NCBI RefSeq assembly: GCF_016031655.1
Contig: NZ_JACCHQ010000025.1
Coordinates: forward strand, 62,001 to 126,000
From: Bradyrhizobium glycinis
Lineage (GTDB): Bacteria > Pseudomonadota > Alphaproteobacteria > Rhizobiales > Xanthobacteraceae
Direction: 5' to 3'
Length of the DNA: 64,000 bases
Shown: in pieces, positions 36,031 through 44,146 of the stretch
Layout of the letters: every line of letters begins with the position of its first letter
Numbering within the stretch: position 1 is the first letter of the stretch
Translations under genes and position numbers: made by a program
The notes under the pieces: model-generated
The model's database searches: none
The model's input: the letters and a program-made list of their open reading frames with translations, nothing else
What the model was told of the DNA's origin: nothing

Positions 36031-37182
36031 TTAAGCTCCCACCTTGCGGCCGATCCGGTTCAGCGCGTCCACCCAGACCGAGAAGCCAACCGCGGGGATC
36101 GGCGCGGCCGAGCCGAGCTGGGTCAGCAGCCCGTCATAGCGGCCGCCGGCGACCAGCGGCTCGGCGCCGTTGCCCCTGTGATGCAGCTCGAATTCGAAGC
36201 CGGTGTAATAATCGAGCCCACGCCCGAACGCGGTCGAGAAACGAGTCTGCTTCACGTCGATGCCGCGCGCGGCCATGAAACCGACCCGGCTCTCGAACTG
36301 ATCGATCGCGGAGGCGAGATCGAGCTTCGCGTCGGTCGTGAGTGTGCGCAGCTCGGCGATGGCATCGTCGGGATTGCCCGCGATCGACAGGAAGCGCTTG
36401 AGCACGGCGATCGCCTCGCGCGGCAGCGCGCCGCCCTTCAGCGTCGATTGCTCGAGGAAGCGATCGGCGATCTCGGCCGTGGTGCGGCCGCCGACATTGG
36501 TGGTGCCGGCGATCGACATCAGATCGGTGACGAAGGCGAGCGCCGCCTTGCGGTCGGAGCCGGCAAGGGCCGCCAGCACGCCCTCATACTCGCTGCGCGT
36601 CGCTTTGGTCGCGGCCGCGAGCCGCTCCAGATCCTGTTCCAGGCTGATCTTGCGGTTGAAATCCTTGATCAGGCGGCGGCGCCAGACCGGATAGAGGTTG
36701 AGCGCGTCGAGCAGCGCATTGAACAAGGCGACATCGCCGGTACGGATCTCGACGTCGCGGACGCCGAAAGCGGCCGTCGCCTCCAGCGCGAGCGCCAGCA
36801 TCTCGGCATCGGCCGCGGCGCGGTCCTGACGGGCGAATGATTCGATGCCGGCCTGGAGGAATTCGCTGGCCTGGCCGCTGCGGTAGCGGAACACCGGACC
36901 GAGGTAGCTGAACCCCGCCGGCTGGCCGGCGCGCCCCGAGGCCAGATAGTCGCGCGCGACAGGAATGGTCAGGTCCGGGCGCAGGCAGAGCTCCTCGCCG
37001 GAGAGGTCGGTGGTCAGATACAGGCTCTTGCGGATGTCCTCGCCGGAGAGGTCCAGGAAGGGCTCGGCCGGTTGCAGGATGGCGGGCTCGGCCCTGACGT
37101 AGCCGGCCTGCGCGAACGACAAGAGCAGCGTATCCGCCCAGGCGGCGGAGCCGGCAGCATTTGAGGTGGCAGTCGCGGTCAT
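36031..37182 (-). CDS. hisZ: ATP phosphoribosyltransferase regulatory subunit HisZ
   Basis: A 383-residue HisRS-like protein without anticodon domain. LSGEELCLRPDLTIPVARDYL and FSYLGPVFRYRSGQASEFLQAGIE are class II synthetase-like motifs 2-type regions, and AFGRGLDYYTGFEFELH plus VAGGRYDGLLTQLG near the end match HisZ. It activates HisG and mediates histidine feedback. The frame is open upstream, but 37182 (MTATATSN) gives normal length. Immediately followed by hisG. Confidence 0.9.
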   Translation of the reverse strand: MTATATSNAAGSAAWADTLLLSFAQAGYVRAEPAILQPAEPFLDLSGEDIRKSLYLTTDLSGEELCLRPDLTIPVARDYLASGRAGQPAGFSYLGPVFRYRSGQASEFLQAGIESFARQDRAAADAEMLALALEATAAFGVRDVEIRTGDVALFNALLDALNLYPVWRRRLIKDFNRKISLEQDLERLAAATKATRSEYEGVLAALAGSDRKAALAFVTDLMSIAGTTNVGGRTTAEIADRFLEQSTLKGGALPREAIAVLKRFLSIAGNPDDAIAELRTLTTDAKLDLASAIDQFESRVGFMAARGIDVKQTRFSTAFGRGLDYYTGFEFELHHRGNGAEPLVAGGRYDGLLTQLGSAAPIPAVGFSVWVDALNRIGRKVGA

Positions 37183-37312
37183 CTCAGGGGTCCATCGTCC
37201 CGGCGGAACCGGGCAGGCTAGGGGAGGCGAATTGGCGCAGCCCTTAGCATGGCCCGACAGCGGTTTCGACCTCCAAAGGGTCAATCGCTTAACGGGTGGG
37301 CAATGCGCAGGA

Positions 37313-38068
37313 TCAGGCGCTTTTGCCGTTCCAATCGCCCAGCACCGCCTGCACCAGCGCCAGGGCGGCGACGGCGGCGGTGTCTGCCCGCATGATGCGG
37401 GGGCCGAGCGCCAGCCGCAGGATCCTGGGCTGGCGCAGCAACAGCGCCCGCTCTTCCTCGGCAAAACCGCCTTCGGGGCCGATCAGCACGTCGATACCGC
37501 GTCCGGTCTCGCGTGCGGCTTGCAGGCCCTGAATGGGATCCTGGACCTCGGCCGCCTCGTCGCAGAAGATCAGCAGGCGATCAGCGGGGCGCTGGCTCAG
37601 GAAGCGCTCCAGCGGCACCGGCTCGGCCACGCTGGCGATGCTGAGGATGCCGCATTGCTCGGCCGCCTCGACCACATTGGCGCGCATCCGCTCGGTGTTG
37701 ACCCGGGACGCCTGGGTGAACCGGGTCAGGACCGGCTGCAGGGCGGCGGCGCCCATCTCGATGGCCTTCTGCACCATGTAGTCCAGCCGGGCATGCTTCA
37801 GCGGGGCGAAGACGCAAGTGAGGTCGGCGAGCCGGTCCTGAGGCCGGGTCTGCTGCAGGATCACGAGGCCGTCCGGCCGCTTTCGGCCTTCGATGGCAGC
37901 CTGCCACTCGCCATCCCTGCCGTTGAAGGCCAGGACCTCGGCGCCGGCCGCCAGCCGCAGCACATTGCCGAGATAATTGCTCTGGTCGCGGTCGAGCGGC
38001 ACCCTGGCGTCCTGGGCCAGGGGGGCATCGACGAACAGGCGGGGGGCGCGAAAGTCGTGGGAAGGCAT
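37313..38068 (-). CDS. rsmE: 16S rRNA m3U1498 methyltransferase RsmE
   Basis: A 251-residue SPOUT-family methyltransferase. RLFVDAPL and NVLRLAAGAEVLAFNGRDGEW mark the N-terminal PUA-like part. The knot region is present as DVLIGPEGGFAEEERALLL and LRLALGPRIMRADTAAVAAL, which binds S-adenosylmethionine. It methylates U1498 in the ribosome decoding site. The start at 38068 is the only sensible ATG. Same strand as hisZ, 130 bases away. Confidence 0.92.
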   Translation of the reverse strand: MPSHDFRAPRLFVDAPLAQDARVPLDRDQSNYLGNVLRLAAGAEVLAFNGRDGEWQAAIEGRKRPDGLVILQQTRPQDRLADLTCVFAPLKHARLDYMVQKAIEMGAAALQPVLTRFTQASRVNTERMRANVVEAAEQCGILSIASVAEPVPLERFLSQRPADRLLIFCDEAAEVQDPIQGLQAARETGRGIDVLIGPEGGFAEEERALLLRQPRILRLALGPRIMRADTAAVAALALVQAVLGDWNGKSA

Positions 38069-38277
38069 CGCTTGGGGTCCGATTACCGGCCGTTCTTAAC
38101 CGAAAGGCGCCATTTCGGGGGTAAATATTGCCGAACTGGTGCGTCCCAGCGCCGCGCTCTCGCCCTATTCCACGGGTTGTTAAGCGCCGGCGGGAATCGT
38201 AAAAACGCGAACACGCTGGTCGCGCTTCAATTGGGAAGCTCTGAACCTCGTAAGCTCCTGCCGGAGAGACTATCTTG

Positions 38278-38940
38278 ATGATCCGTCATTTGATGGTTCC
38301 GATCACTGCCGCCATGGTCGCCATGGGTGCTGTGGGCGCTCATGCGCAAAGCGCGTTCCCGGCGCCGCTGCCCAATCAGGCTGCCGCCAATTCCCCATTT
38401 CCTCCGGTCAACGGTTCGGCACCGACCGCTTCGGTCGGTGCGGCTCCGCAATCGTCCTTTCCCGTGAACGGTGCTGCCCCGATCGGCGGCGCTGGCGCCT
38501 TCAGCGCGGCTCCCCCGACGCAGGCCGGTCCCGGCGAGGACTGCATGAAGGCTTTCATTCCGCTGCGCGAGGAAGCCGAGAAGCGCGGCAAGCTGATCAA
38601 GGCCGCGAGCGACCGTCACGCGCAGCCGGACGAGGCGTGCAAGCTGATCCGCAATTTCAGCCAGGCTGAAGTCAAGATGATCAAGTACATCGAGACCAAC
38701 GCCGCCAAATGTGGAATCCCGCCGCAGATCGGTGCGCAGCTGAAGGAAGGTCACAAGAACACCGAGGCCATGGCGACGAAGGTCTGCAACGTCGCGCAGC
38801 AGATGCAGAACCAGCCGCGCGGTCCAGCCGGCCCGTCGCTGAGCGAAGTGCTGGGCTCGGGCTCGGCGCCCGAGGCCAATGCGGGCAAGAAGGGCGGCAG
38901 CACCTTCGATACGCTCAACGGCAACGTCCTGACCCGATGA
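38278..38940 (+). CDS. Secreted Pro/Ala-rich protein of unknown function
   Basis: A 220-residue exported protein. Signal peptide MIRHLMVPITAAMVAMGAVGAHAQ. Residues 25-85 are a Pro/Ala/Gly/Ser linker with SAFP, SPFPPVNGSAP and SSFPVNGAAP repeats. The folded part (90-180) has three or four cysteines (EDCMKAFIPL, EACKLIRNFSQAEVKMIKYIE, AKCGIPPQIG, KVCNVAQQ), a helical, disulfide-linked core. A TTG one codon before the ATG stands better to a GGAG site; either start leaves the signal peptide. Common in this group of bacteria as I recall, function unknown. Confidence 0.7.
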   Translation: MIRHLMVPITAAMVAMGAVGAHAQSAFPAPLPNQAAANSPFPPVNGSAPTASVGAAPQSSFPVNGAAPIGGAGAFSAAPPTQAGPGEDCMKAFIPLREEAEKRGKLIKAASDRHAQPDEACKLIRNFSQAEVKMIKYIETNAAKCGIPPQIGAQLKEGHKNTEAMATKVCNVAQQMQNQPRGPAGPSLSEVLGSGSAPEANAGKKGGSTFDTLNGNVLTR

Positions 38941-38942
38941 TA

Positions 38943-39021
38943 CACGTGCCGCCGATTTGAAGTTCCTACGGTGCTTGCCGCGAGATCCTCATAGGAACTT
39001 CAAATCTATAAGCGGCACGTG
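38943..39021. repeat. Long hairpin with CACGTGCCGC ends
   Basis: Perfect 10-bp outer arms CACGTGCCGC / GCGGCACGTG and perfect 14-bp inner arms ATTTGAAGTTCCTA / TAGGAACTTCAAAT, with short unpaired parts between. It starts two bases behind the stop of the secreted protein gene and could act as its terminator. Confidence 0.9.
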
Positions 39022-39036
39022 AATTATGGTTTTCTG

Positions 39037-39115
39037 GCTAGTGCCCTTGTAGTTTTCGAAGTTCGTACCGGAATGCGCCGCGATGGAATACGAACTTCGA
39101 AAACTGGGCACTAGC
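39037..39115. repeat. Long hairpin with GCTAGTGCCC ends, overlapping the ubiA start
   Basis: Perfect outer arms of 10 bp (GCTAGTGCCC / GGGCACTAGC) and inner arms of 17 bp (AGTTTTCGAAGTTCGTA / TACGAACTTCGAAAACT), with a four-base bulge and a 21-base loop. The ATG used for ubiA lies in the loop and its first ten codons lie in the right arm. Confidence 0.92.
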
Positions 39116-40039
39116 ACATCCGCCCGCGTTGCCGATTCCACCGGCAACTGGGTCGATACGCTCGCGCCGCATTGGGCGCGGCCTTACCTGCGCCTGTCCC
39201 GCTTCGATCGCCCGATCGGCTCCTGGCTTCTCCTGATGCCATGCTGGTGGTCGGCGGCGCTGGCCGCCGGCATGGCGCATGACATTCGCGGCCTGCCGCT
39301 CACCATCGTGCTGTTCTTCATCGGCGCTTTCGTCATGCGCGGGGCCGGCTGCACCTGGAACGACATCACCGATCGCGACCTCGACAGCAAGGTCGAGCGC
39401 ACGCGCTCGCGGCCGCTGCCGTCGGGGCAGGTGACCACCAGGCAGGCGCTGGTCTTCATGGTCGCGCAGGCGCTGGTCGGTCTTGTGGTGCTGTTGCAGT
39501 TCAACCGCTTCGCGATTGCAACGGGCATCGCCTCGCTCCTGATCGTCGCGATCTATCCCTTCATGAAGCGCATCACCTGGTGGCCGCAGATCGTGCTCGG
39601 GCTCGCCTTCTCCTGGGGCGCGTTGATGGGGTTTGCCGTCACCTTCGGCCGCATCGACGCCACCGCGCTCGTGCTCTATGCCGGCGCGATTTCCTGGGTG
39701 ATCGGCTATGACACGATCTACGCGCATCAGGACGCCGAGGACGACGCGCTGATCGGCATCAAGTCGACCGCGCGCCTGTTCGGCGCGCATACGCACCAGG
39801 CGCTGATCCTGTTCTACGGGCTCGCGGTGATGCTGATCGGCGTCGCGCTGGCATCTGGCGAAGCGCGCTGGCCGGCCTGGCTCGGCCTTGCCGCCTTCGC
39901 CGCGCATCTGGCCTTGCAGATCGTGCGCTTGAAGATCGGCGATCCCGAGCTGTGCCTTCGCCTGTTCAAGTCGAACCGCGACGCCGGCCTGCTGCTGTTT
40001 GCGGGATTGCTGGTGGATGCCGTGCTGCGGGCGGCGTAA
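39083..40039 (+). CDS. ubiA: 4-hydroxybenzoate polyprenyltransferase UbiA
   Basis: A 318-residue inner-membrane prenyltransferase of ubiquinone synthesis. The two Asp-rich motifs are GCTWNDITDRDLDSKVERTRSRPLPSG (N93-D94...D97...D101) and YDTIYAHQDAEDD; about eight membrane segments follow in normal order. Family homology begins around DSTGNWVDTLAPHWARPYLRLSRFDRPIG. The only ATG before the first membrane helix lies inside a hairpin repeat, so residues 1-11 (MEYELRKLGTS) are encoded by the repeat. A CTG at 39104 is the only other near-start codon seen there. Confidence 0.93.
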   Translation: MEYELRKLGTSTSARVADSTGNWVDTLAPHWARPYLRLSRFDRPIGSWLLLMPCWWSAALAAGMAHDIRGLPLTIVLFFIGAFVMRGAGCTWNDITDRDLDSKVERTRSRPLPSGQVTTRQALVFMVAQALVGLVVLLQFNRFAIATGIASLLIVAIYPFMKRITWWPQIVLGLAFSWGALMGFAVTFGRIDATALVLYAGAISWVIGYDTIYAHQDAEDDALIGIKSTARLFGAHTHQALILFYGLAVMLIGVALASGEARWPAWLGLAAFAAHLALQIVRLKIGDPELCLRLFKSNRDAGLLLFAGLLVDAVLRAA

Positions 40040-40050
40040 CTCGAATGCCT

Positions 40051-40138
40051 AGGGTGGGCAAAGGCGCCCTTGCGCCGTGCCCACCATCTTTCCAAGATTT
40101 CAACAGAAGCGGTGGGCACGCTACGCTTTGCCCACCCT
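40051..40138. repeat. Palindromic intergenic repeat, AGGGTGGGCAAAG-type
   Basis: AGGGTGGGCAAAG on the left, CTTTGCCCACCCT on the right, with an inner GCGCCGTGCCCACC / GGTGGGCACGC pair. Lies between convergent genes. Confidence 0.85.
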
Positions 40139-40147
40139 ACGGCACCA

Positions 40148-40666
40148 TTAATTCCTCGCGATGATCTCGCGCTCGCCCTGATGAACCGGCAGCTCGCGCG
40201 CCATCGCGGTGCGCCGGCGCATCAGGAATTTCGGACGGCGGGCGCGGATCGCGTTGGCGCGGCGGCGGCGCGGTGCGGGCTTGCGGGCACCCTCGTCGAG
40301 CTGCGGCAGCGCGAAGATCTCGCTCCAGATCGCCCAGGCCTGCGCGATCTCGTCCGCGTCAGTGCTGATCAGCAGCGGGATGGACAGCGACGGATCGCGG
40401 TGCACGAGGACGAGCGTCTGCGCCTCGTCGTTGCCGCGCAATGCGACGCCGGTGAAGTCGGCGACGCGCACGTTGATCGCCATCTGCATGCCGCGCACGG
40501 CACGGCGCAGCACGACGCGCTCGCGATGAAGCTCGATCTGCCTGACATATCCGTCGGCGCGCGGATCATGCGCATCGAAGCGGACCGGAAGGGAAAGAGG
40601 GTCGAGCCGCAGGGAGCGGCTCGACCCGGCGGGGTGGACCCCGCATGTTGCTGTTTGACGCCTCAC
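40148..40666 (-). CDS. Small basic protein, probably DUF6101 family
   Basis: A 172-residue soluble protein. The domain runs from RSLRLDPLSLPVRFDAHDPRADG, then VRQIELHRERVVLRRAVRGMQMAINVRVADFTGVALR to LLISTDADEIAQAWAIWSEIF; a very basic tail (RKPAPRRRRANAIRARRPKFLMRRR) follows. It looks like a conserved Rhizobiales protein I associate with DUF6101; role unknown, the tail could bind nucleic acid. The start is a GTG with GGGGAGAA nine bases upstream; no ATG is available in frame. Confidence 0.6.
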   Translation of the reverse strand: MRRQTATCGVHPAGSSRSLRLDPLSLPVRFDAHDPRADGYVRQIELHRERVVLRRAVRGMQMAINVRVADFTGVALRGNDEAQTLVLVHRDPSLSIPLLISTDADEIAQAWAIWSEIFALPQLDEGARKPAPRRRRANAIRARRPKFLMRRRTAMARELPVHQGEREIIARN

Positions 40667-40930
40667 GGCTTCGTTCTCCCCGCCGGGATTATGTTCCCGG
40701 TCGATGCGAGGACCTTAGCGCGGGGCGGTCCGAAACCGCTTAAAAAGGCTGGTTAATCCACCGTCACTCGCTCCTCATGATTGACAAGACCTTGGCGTGC
40801 ATGATTGACGAGACGTTGCGCCGATGTCGCGAATCTGAGCTTTTGGCGGGCTGAAAATGCTTGAAGTCCGCGCGATCAGGGCACATCTGTGGGTTCCGGT
40901 CCCGAACCCCGCCCCAACAGGATTTCGTTC

Positions 40931-42322
40931 GTGAACTCTTCACCAAGCTCGACGCTTTCGCCTGCCGCCAGTCGCGACCTGTTCGATCAGTCCGCGCTCT
41001 CCGATCTCGCGCAGCGGCTGGTCGAGGCGGCCAGGCGCGCCGGCGCGGATGCGGCCGACGCGGTCGCGGTGCGCGGCGTCTCGCAGGGTGTCGAGGTTCG
41101 CGACGGACGCGTCGAGGAATCCGAGCGGTCCGAGGGCGACGATGTCGGCCTGCGCGTGCTGGTCGGTCAGCGTCAGGCGGTGGTCTCTACCAACGACGTC
41201 AGCGGCGATGCCGTCACCAAGCTTGCCGAGCGGGCGGTTGCGATGGCGCGCGTCGCGCCCGACGACAAATATGTCGGTCTCGCCGATCCCGCGCTGCTCG
41301 CGCGCGACTTCCCCGATCTCGATTTGCTCGATCCCGCCGTGCCCACGACCGCCGAGCTCGAGCGCCGCGCGCTCGCGGCCGAGGCGGCCGCCCTCGGCGT
41401 CAAGGGCGTGACCAAGTCCGGCGGCGCCTCGGCCTCATCAGGCATCGGCGGCATGGTGCTCGTCACCTCGACCGGCTTCCACGGCTCTTACCTGCGCTCC
41501 AGCCAGGGTATCTCCGCCACCGCCATATCGGGCGAAGGCACCAGCATGGAGCGCGACTACGACTTCACCTCGGCGCCGCATGGCGCCGATCTGTTGTCGC
41601 CCGAAACCATCGGCCGTTCGGCCGGCGAGCGCACCGTGGCGCGCTACAATCCGCGCAAGGTCGAGACCTGCAAGGTCCCGGTCGTGTTCGATCCGCGCGT
41701 CGCCGGCTCGCTGGTCGGCCATCTCGTCGGTGCCATCAACGGCGCCTCGATTGCGCGCAAGACCAGCTTCCTGAAGGACAAGCTCGGCCAGCAGCTGTTT
41801 GCGAAGAACATCCGCATCATCGACGATCCCTTGCGCAAACGCGGCCTGCGCTCGCAGACCTTCGATGCCGAAGGCGTCGCGGTGAAGCGGACCGCGCTGG
41901 TCGACGACGGCGTGCTGACGACCTGGCTGCTCGACTGCGCCACCGCGCGCGAGCTCGGCCTCACCACCACCGGTCACGCCCATCGCGGCGTGTCCTCCTC
42001 GCCCTCGCCGGGGCCGTACAACCTGCATCTCGAGCCCGGCACGCCGACGCCGGCCGAGCTGATCGCCGATATCAAACAGGGGTTCTACGTCACCGATCTG
42101 ATCGGCTCCGGCGTCAACGGAGTCACCGGCGATTACAGCCGCGGCGCCTCCGGCTTCTGGATCGAGAACGGCGAGATCACCTATCCCGTCAGCGAGGTGA
42201 CGATCGCCGGGCACCTGTTCGAGATCTTCAAGTCGATGCAGCCCGCGAACAATCTCGAATTCCGCTACGGCATCAATGCGCCGACGGTGCGCATCGAGGG
42301 TTTGACGCTTGGCGGACGCTGA
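40931..42322 (+). CDS. pmbA: TldD/PmbA-family metalloprotease, PmbA
   Basis: A 463-residue soluble protein of the TldD/PmbA family, which pairs with TldD to cut unfolded peptides such as microcin precursors and CcdA. The family pattern is clear: AADAVAVRGVSQGVEVRDGRVEESERSEGDD, then STNDVSGDAV, and the C-terminal GVNGVTGDYSRGASGFWIENGEITYPVSEVTIAGHL. The GTG at 40931 follows an AGGA site and gives MNSSPSSTLS; an earlier GTG at 40889 would add 14 residues. cysQ overlaps its end. Confidence 0.9.
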   Translation: MNSSPSSTLSPAASRDLFDQSALSDLAQRLVEAARRAGADAADAVAVRGVSQGVEVRDGRVEESERSEGDDVGLRVLVGQRQAVVSTNDVSGDAVTKLAERAVAMARVAPDDKYVGLADPALLARDFPDLDLLDPAVPTTAELERRALAAEAAALGVKGVTKSGGASASSGIGGMVLVTSTGFHGSYLRSSQGISATAISGEGTSMERDYDFTSAPHGADLLSPETIGRSAGERTVARYNPRKVETCKVPVVFDPRVAGSLVGHLVGAINGASIARKTSFLKDKLGQQLFAKNIRIIDDPLRKRGLRSQTFDAEGVAVKRTALVDDGVLTTWLLDCATARELGLTTTGHAHRGVSSSPSPGPYNLHLEPGTPTPAELIADIKQGFYVTDLIGSGVNGVTGDYSRGASGFWIENGEITYPVSEVTIAGHLFEIFKSMQPANNLEFRYGINAPTVRIEGLTLGGR

Positions 42323-43127
42323 CGCGCACTCTCTCGACGACACCATCCTGATCCGCGACGCGGCGCTGCTGAAGGACACGGTGCGGGAGGCGGGCGCGCT
42401 GGCGCAGTCGATGTTCCGCACCGAGCTGAGGAAGTGGACCAAGGGCGCATCCTCGCCGGTGTCGGAGGCGGACATCGCGGTCAATGATCTGCTCGAATCG
42501 CGCCTGCGCGCCGCGACGCCCGATTACGGCTGGCTGTCCGAGGAGAGCGCCGACGATACGGCGCGGCTGTCGCGGCGGCTGACCTGGATCGTCGATCCCA
42601 TCGACGGCACGCGCAATTATCTCGGCGGCCACGACGAATGGTGCGTCAGCGTCGCGCTGGTGGCGGACGCTTCGCCGGTGCTTGCCGCCGTGTTCGCCCC
42701 GGCCACCGACGAATTCTTCTTCGCAACGCGCGGCCGGGGCACGACGCTCAACGACAAGCCGGTGCGCGCGACGCGCGGATCCGAGCTCGACTTCGCCCGC
42801 GTCGCCGGCCCGAAGCCGCTGGTCGAGCGGCTGAAGCCGTCACTCGGCGAGATCAAGCTGCACCGGCGGATCGGGTCGCTGGCGCTACGGCTGTGCCGGG
42901 TCTCCCATGGCGCGCTGGATGCGGCTTTTGCGGGCGGCAACAGCCATGATTGGGATCTTGCGGCGGCCGATTTGATCGTGCAGGAAGCGGATGGTAGGAT
43001 GAGCGACCTCTCCGGAGAACCCATCCTCTATAACCGCCGGGAAGTGGCGCACGGGGTGCTGGTGGCAGCGGGACGCGAACGTCATGCGGGCATTGTCGCG
43101 CATTTTCGCAACCGTCCCATAGCCTAA
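42309..43127 (+). CDS. Inositol monophosphatase family, 3'(2'),5'-bisphosphate nucleotidase-like (CysQ)
   Basis: A 272-residue Mg2+-dependent phosphatase. Metal site motifs: WLSEESADD, WIVDPIDGTRNYLGG (D-P-I-D-G-T) and NSHDWDLAAADLI (W-D-x-A-A-x-D). CysQ-like members hydrolyse PAP in sulfate assimilation; other members act on inositol phosphate. The TTG start overlaps the pmbA stop by 14 bases, implying coupling. The first gene of the LPS block, DUF4170, is 60 bases further on. Confidence 0.85.
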   Translation: MADADAHSLDDTILIRDAALLKDTVREAGALAQSMFRTELRKWTKGASSPVSEADIAVNDLLESRLRAATPDYGWLSEESADDTARLSRRLTWIVDPIDGTRNYLGGHDEWCVSVALVADASPVLAAVFAPATDEFFFATRGRGTTLNDKPVRATRGSELDFARVAGPKPLVERLKPSLGEIKLHRRIGSLALRLCRVSHGALDAAFAGGNSHDWDLAAADLIVQEADGRMSDLSGEPILYNRREVAHGVLVAAGRERHAGIVAHFRNRPIA

Positions 43128-43187
43128 GGCGCTTTCGTCGTGCTTCTCGAACACTGCTTTGCCGGGCAGCCCTTAGGAACAGAACTC

Positions 43188-43430
43188 ATGCCAGATAGTG
43201 CCCCGCAACAACTGCTCCACCTCGTCATCGGCGGCGAGCTCGTCGATCTCGAGCACAACACCTTCAAGAATTTGGACGAGGTCGACATCGTCGGCCTTTA
43301 TCCGAACTATGCCACCGCCCACGCCGCCTGGCGGGCCAAGGCGCAGAGCACGGTCGACAACGCGCAGATGCGCTACTTCATCGTCCACCTGCATCGGCTG
43401 CTCGATCCAAATCAAGAACCGGCGCGTTGA
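43188..43430 (+). CDS. DUF4170 family small protein
   Basis: An 80-residue protein: LLHLVIGGELVDLEHNTFKNLDEVDIVGLYPNYATAHAAWRAKAQSTVDNAQMRYFIVHLHRLLDP is the complete DUF4170 domain in one piece, named here from its LVIGGEL, VDIVGLYPNY and MRYFIVHLHRLLD blocks. No function known. Its start has an AGGA site. Its stop overlaps the TTG start of the next gene, an acyltransferase of LPS assembly, so a role in envelope assembly is plausible. Confidence 0.8.
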   Translation: MPDSAPQQLLHLVIGGELVDLEHNTFKNLDEVDIVGLYPNYATAHAAWRAKAQSTVDNAQMRYFIVHLHRLLDPNQEPAR

Positions 43431-44146
43431 AAAGACTGCTTCGCAATACGCTGCGAAGCAGCTGGTTTCAGCGTGCCGTCGGGGTCCTGGCGGCCGAATA
43501 TCTGCGACTGGTCTGGCGGACCAACACCTTCACCTTCGACCCGCCTGACGTCTACGAACGCGTCGAGCCGCAGCTCCCTGCGATCTTCGCGTTCTGGCAC
43601 GGCCAGCATTTCCTGACGCCCTTCATCAAGAACCAGAACAAGGCCTCCTATCGGGCCAAGGTGCTGATCTCCCGGCACCGCGACGGCGAGTTCAATGCCA
43701 TCGCCGCCGAGCGGCTCGGGATCGGCACCATCCGCGGTTCCGGCGACCATGGCGGCGCGTTTCACCGCAAAGGTGGCGTCGGCGCCTTCAAGGAAATGGT
43801 GCGGACGCTCCAGGCCGGTTGTAATGTCGCGCTGACCGCCGATGTCCCCAAGCGCTCGCGCGCGGCCGGGCTCGGCATTATCATGCTGGCACGCGAATCG
43901 GGGCGGCCGATCATGCCTTTCGCGATGGCGACCAGCCGCTTCGTCCGGCTCAAGAACTGGGATCGCACCACCATCAATTTGCCATTCGGGCGGGGCGCAT
44001 TGGTCGGCATCAAGGAAATCCACGTTCCCGCAGATGCCGACGCCGCCATGATGGAGACGTTGCGGCAGGAGCTGGAAGACACGTTGAACGAGGCGACCCG
44101 GCGCGCCTATGCGCAGCTCGGACGCCCGGGACCAGAAGATGCCTAA
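43427..44146 (+). CDS. DUF374 lysophospholipid acyltransferase-like protein
   Basis: A 239-residue membrane-associated protein. IFAFWHGQHFLTPF, then KVLISRHRDGEFNAIAAERLGIGTIRGSG and LTADVPKRSRAAGLGIIMLARESGRPI match the DUF374/LPLAT-like family, in which HG..., the SRHxDG segment and the PKR segment line the active site. It probably acylates a lipid A or Kdo-lipid precursor. The TTG start overlaps the DUF4170 stop; waaA overlaps its end by eight bases. The substrate is inferred from the neighbours. Confidence 0.85.
   Translation: MKRLLRNTLRSSWFQRAVGVLAAEYLRLVWRTNTFTFDPPDVYERVEPQLPAIFAFWHGQHFLTPFIKNQNKASYRAKVLISRHRDGEFNAIAAERLGIGTIRGSGDHGGAFHRKGGVGAFKEMVRTLQAGCNVALTADVPKRSRAAGLGIIMLARESGRPIMPFAMATSRFVRLKNWDRTTINLPFGRGALVGIKEIHVPADADAAMMETLRQELEDTLNEATRRAYAQLGRPGPEDA

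Noticed and set aside
40861..42351. 496-codon plus-strand frame, Arg-rich
   Set aside because: Out-of-frame reading of pmbA; the pmbA frame has all family motifs.
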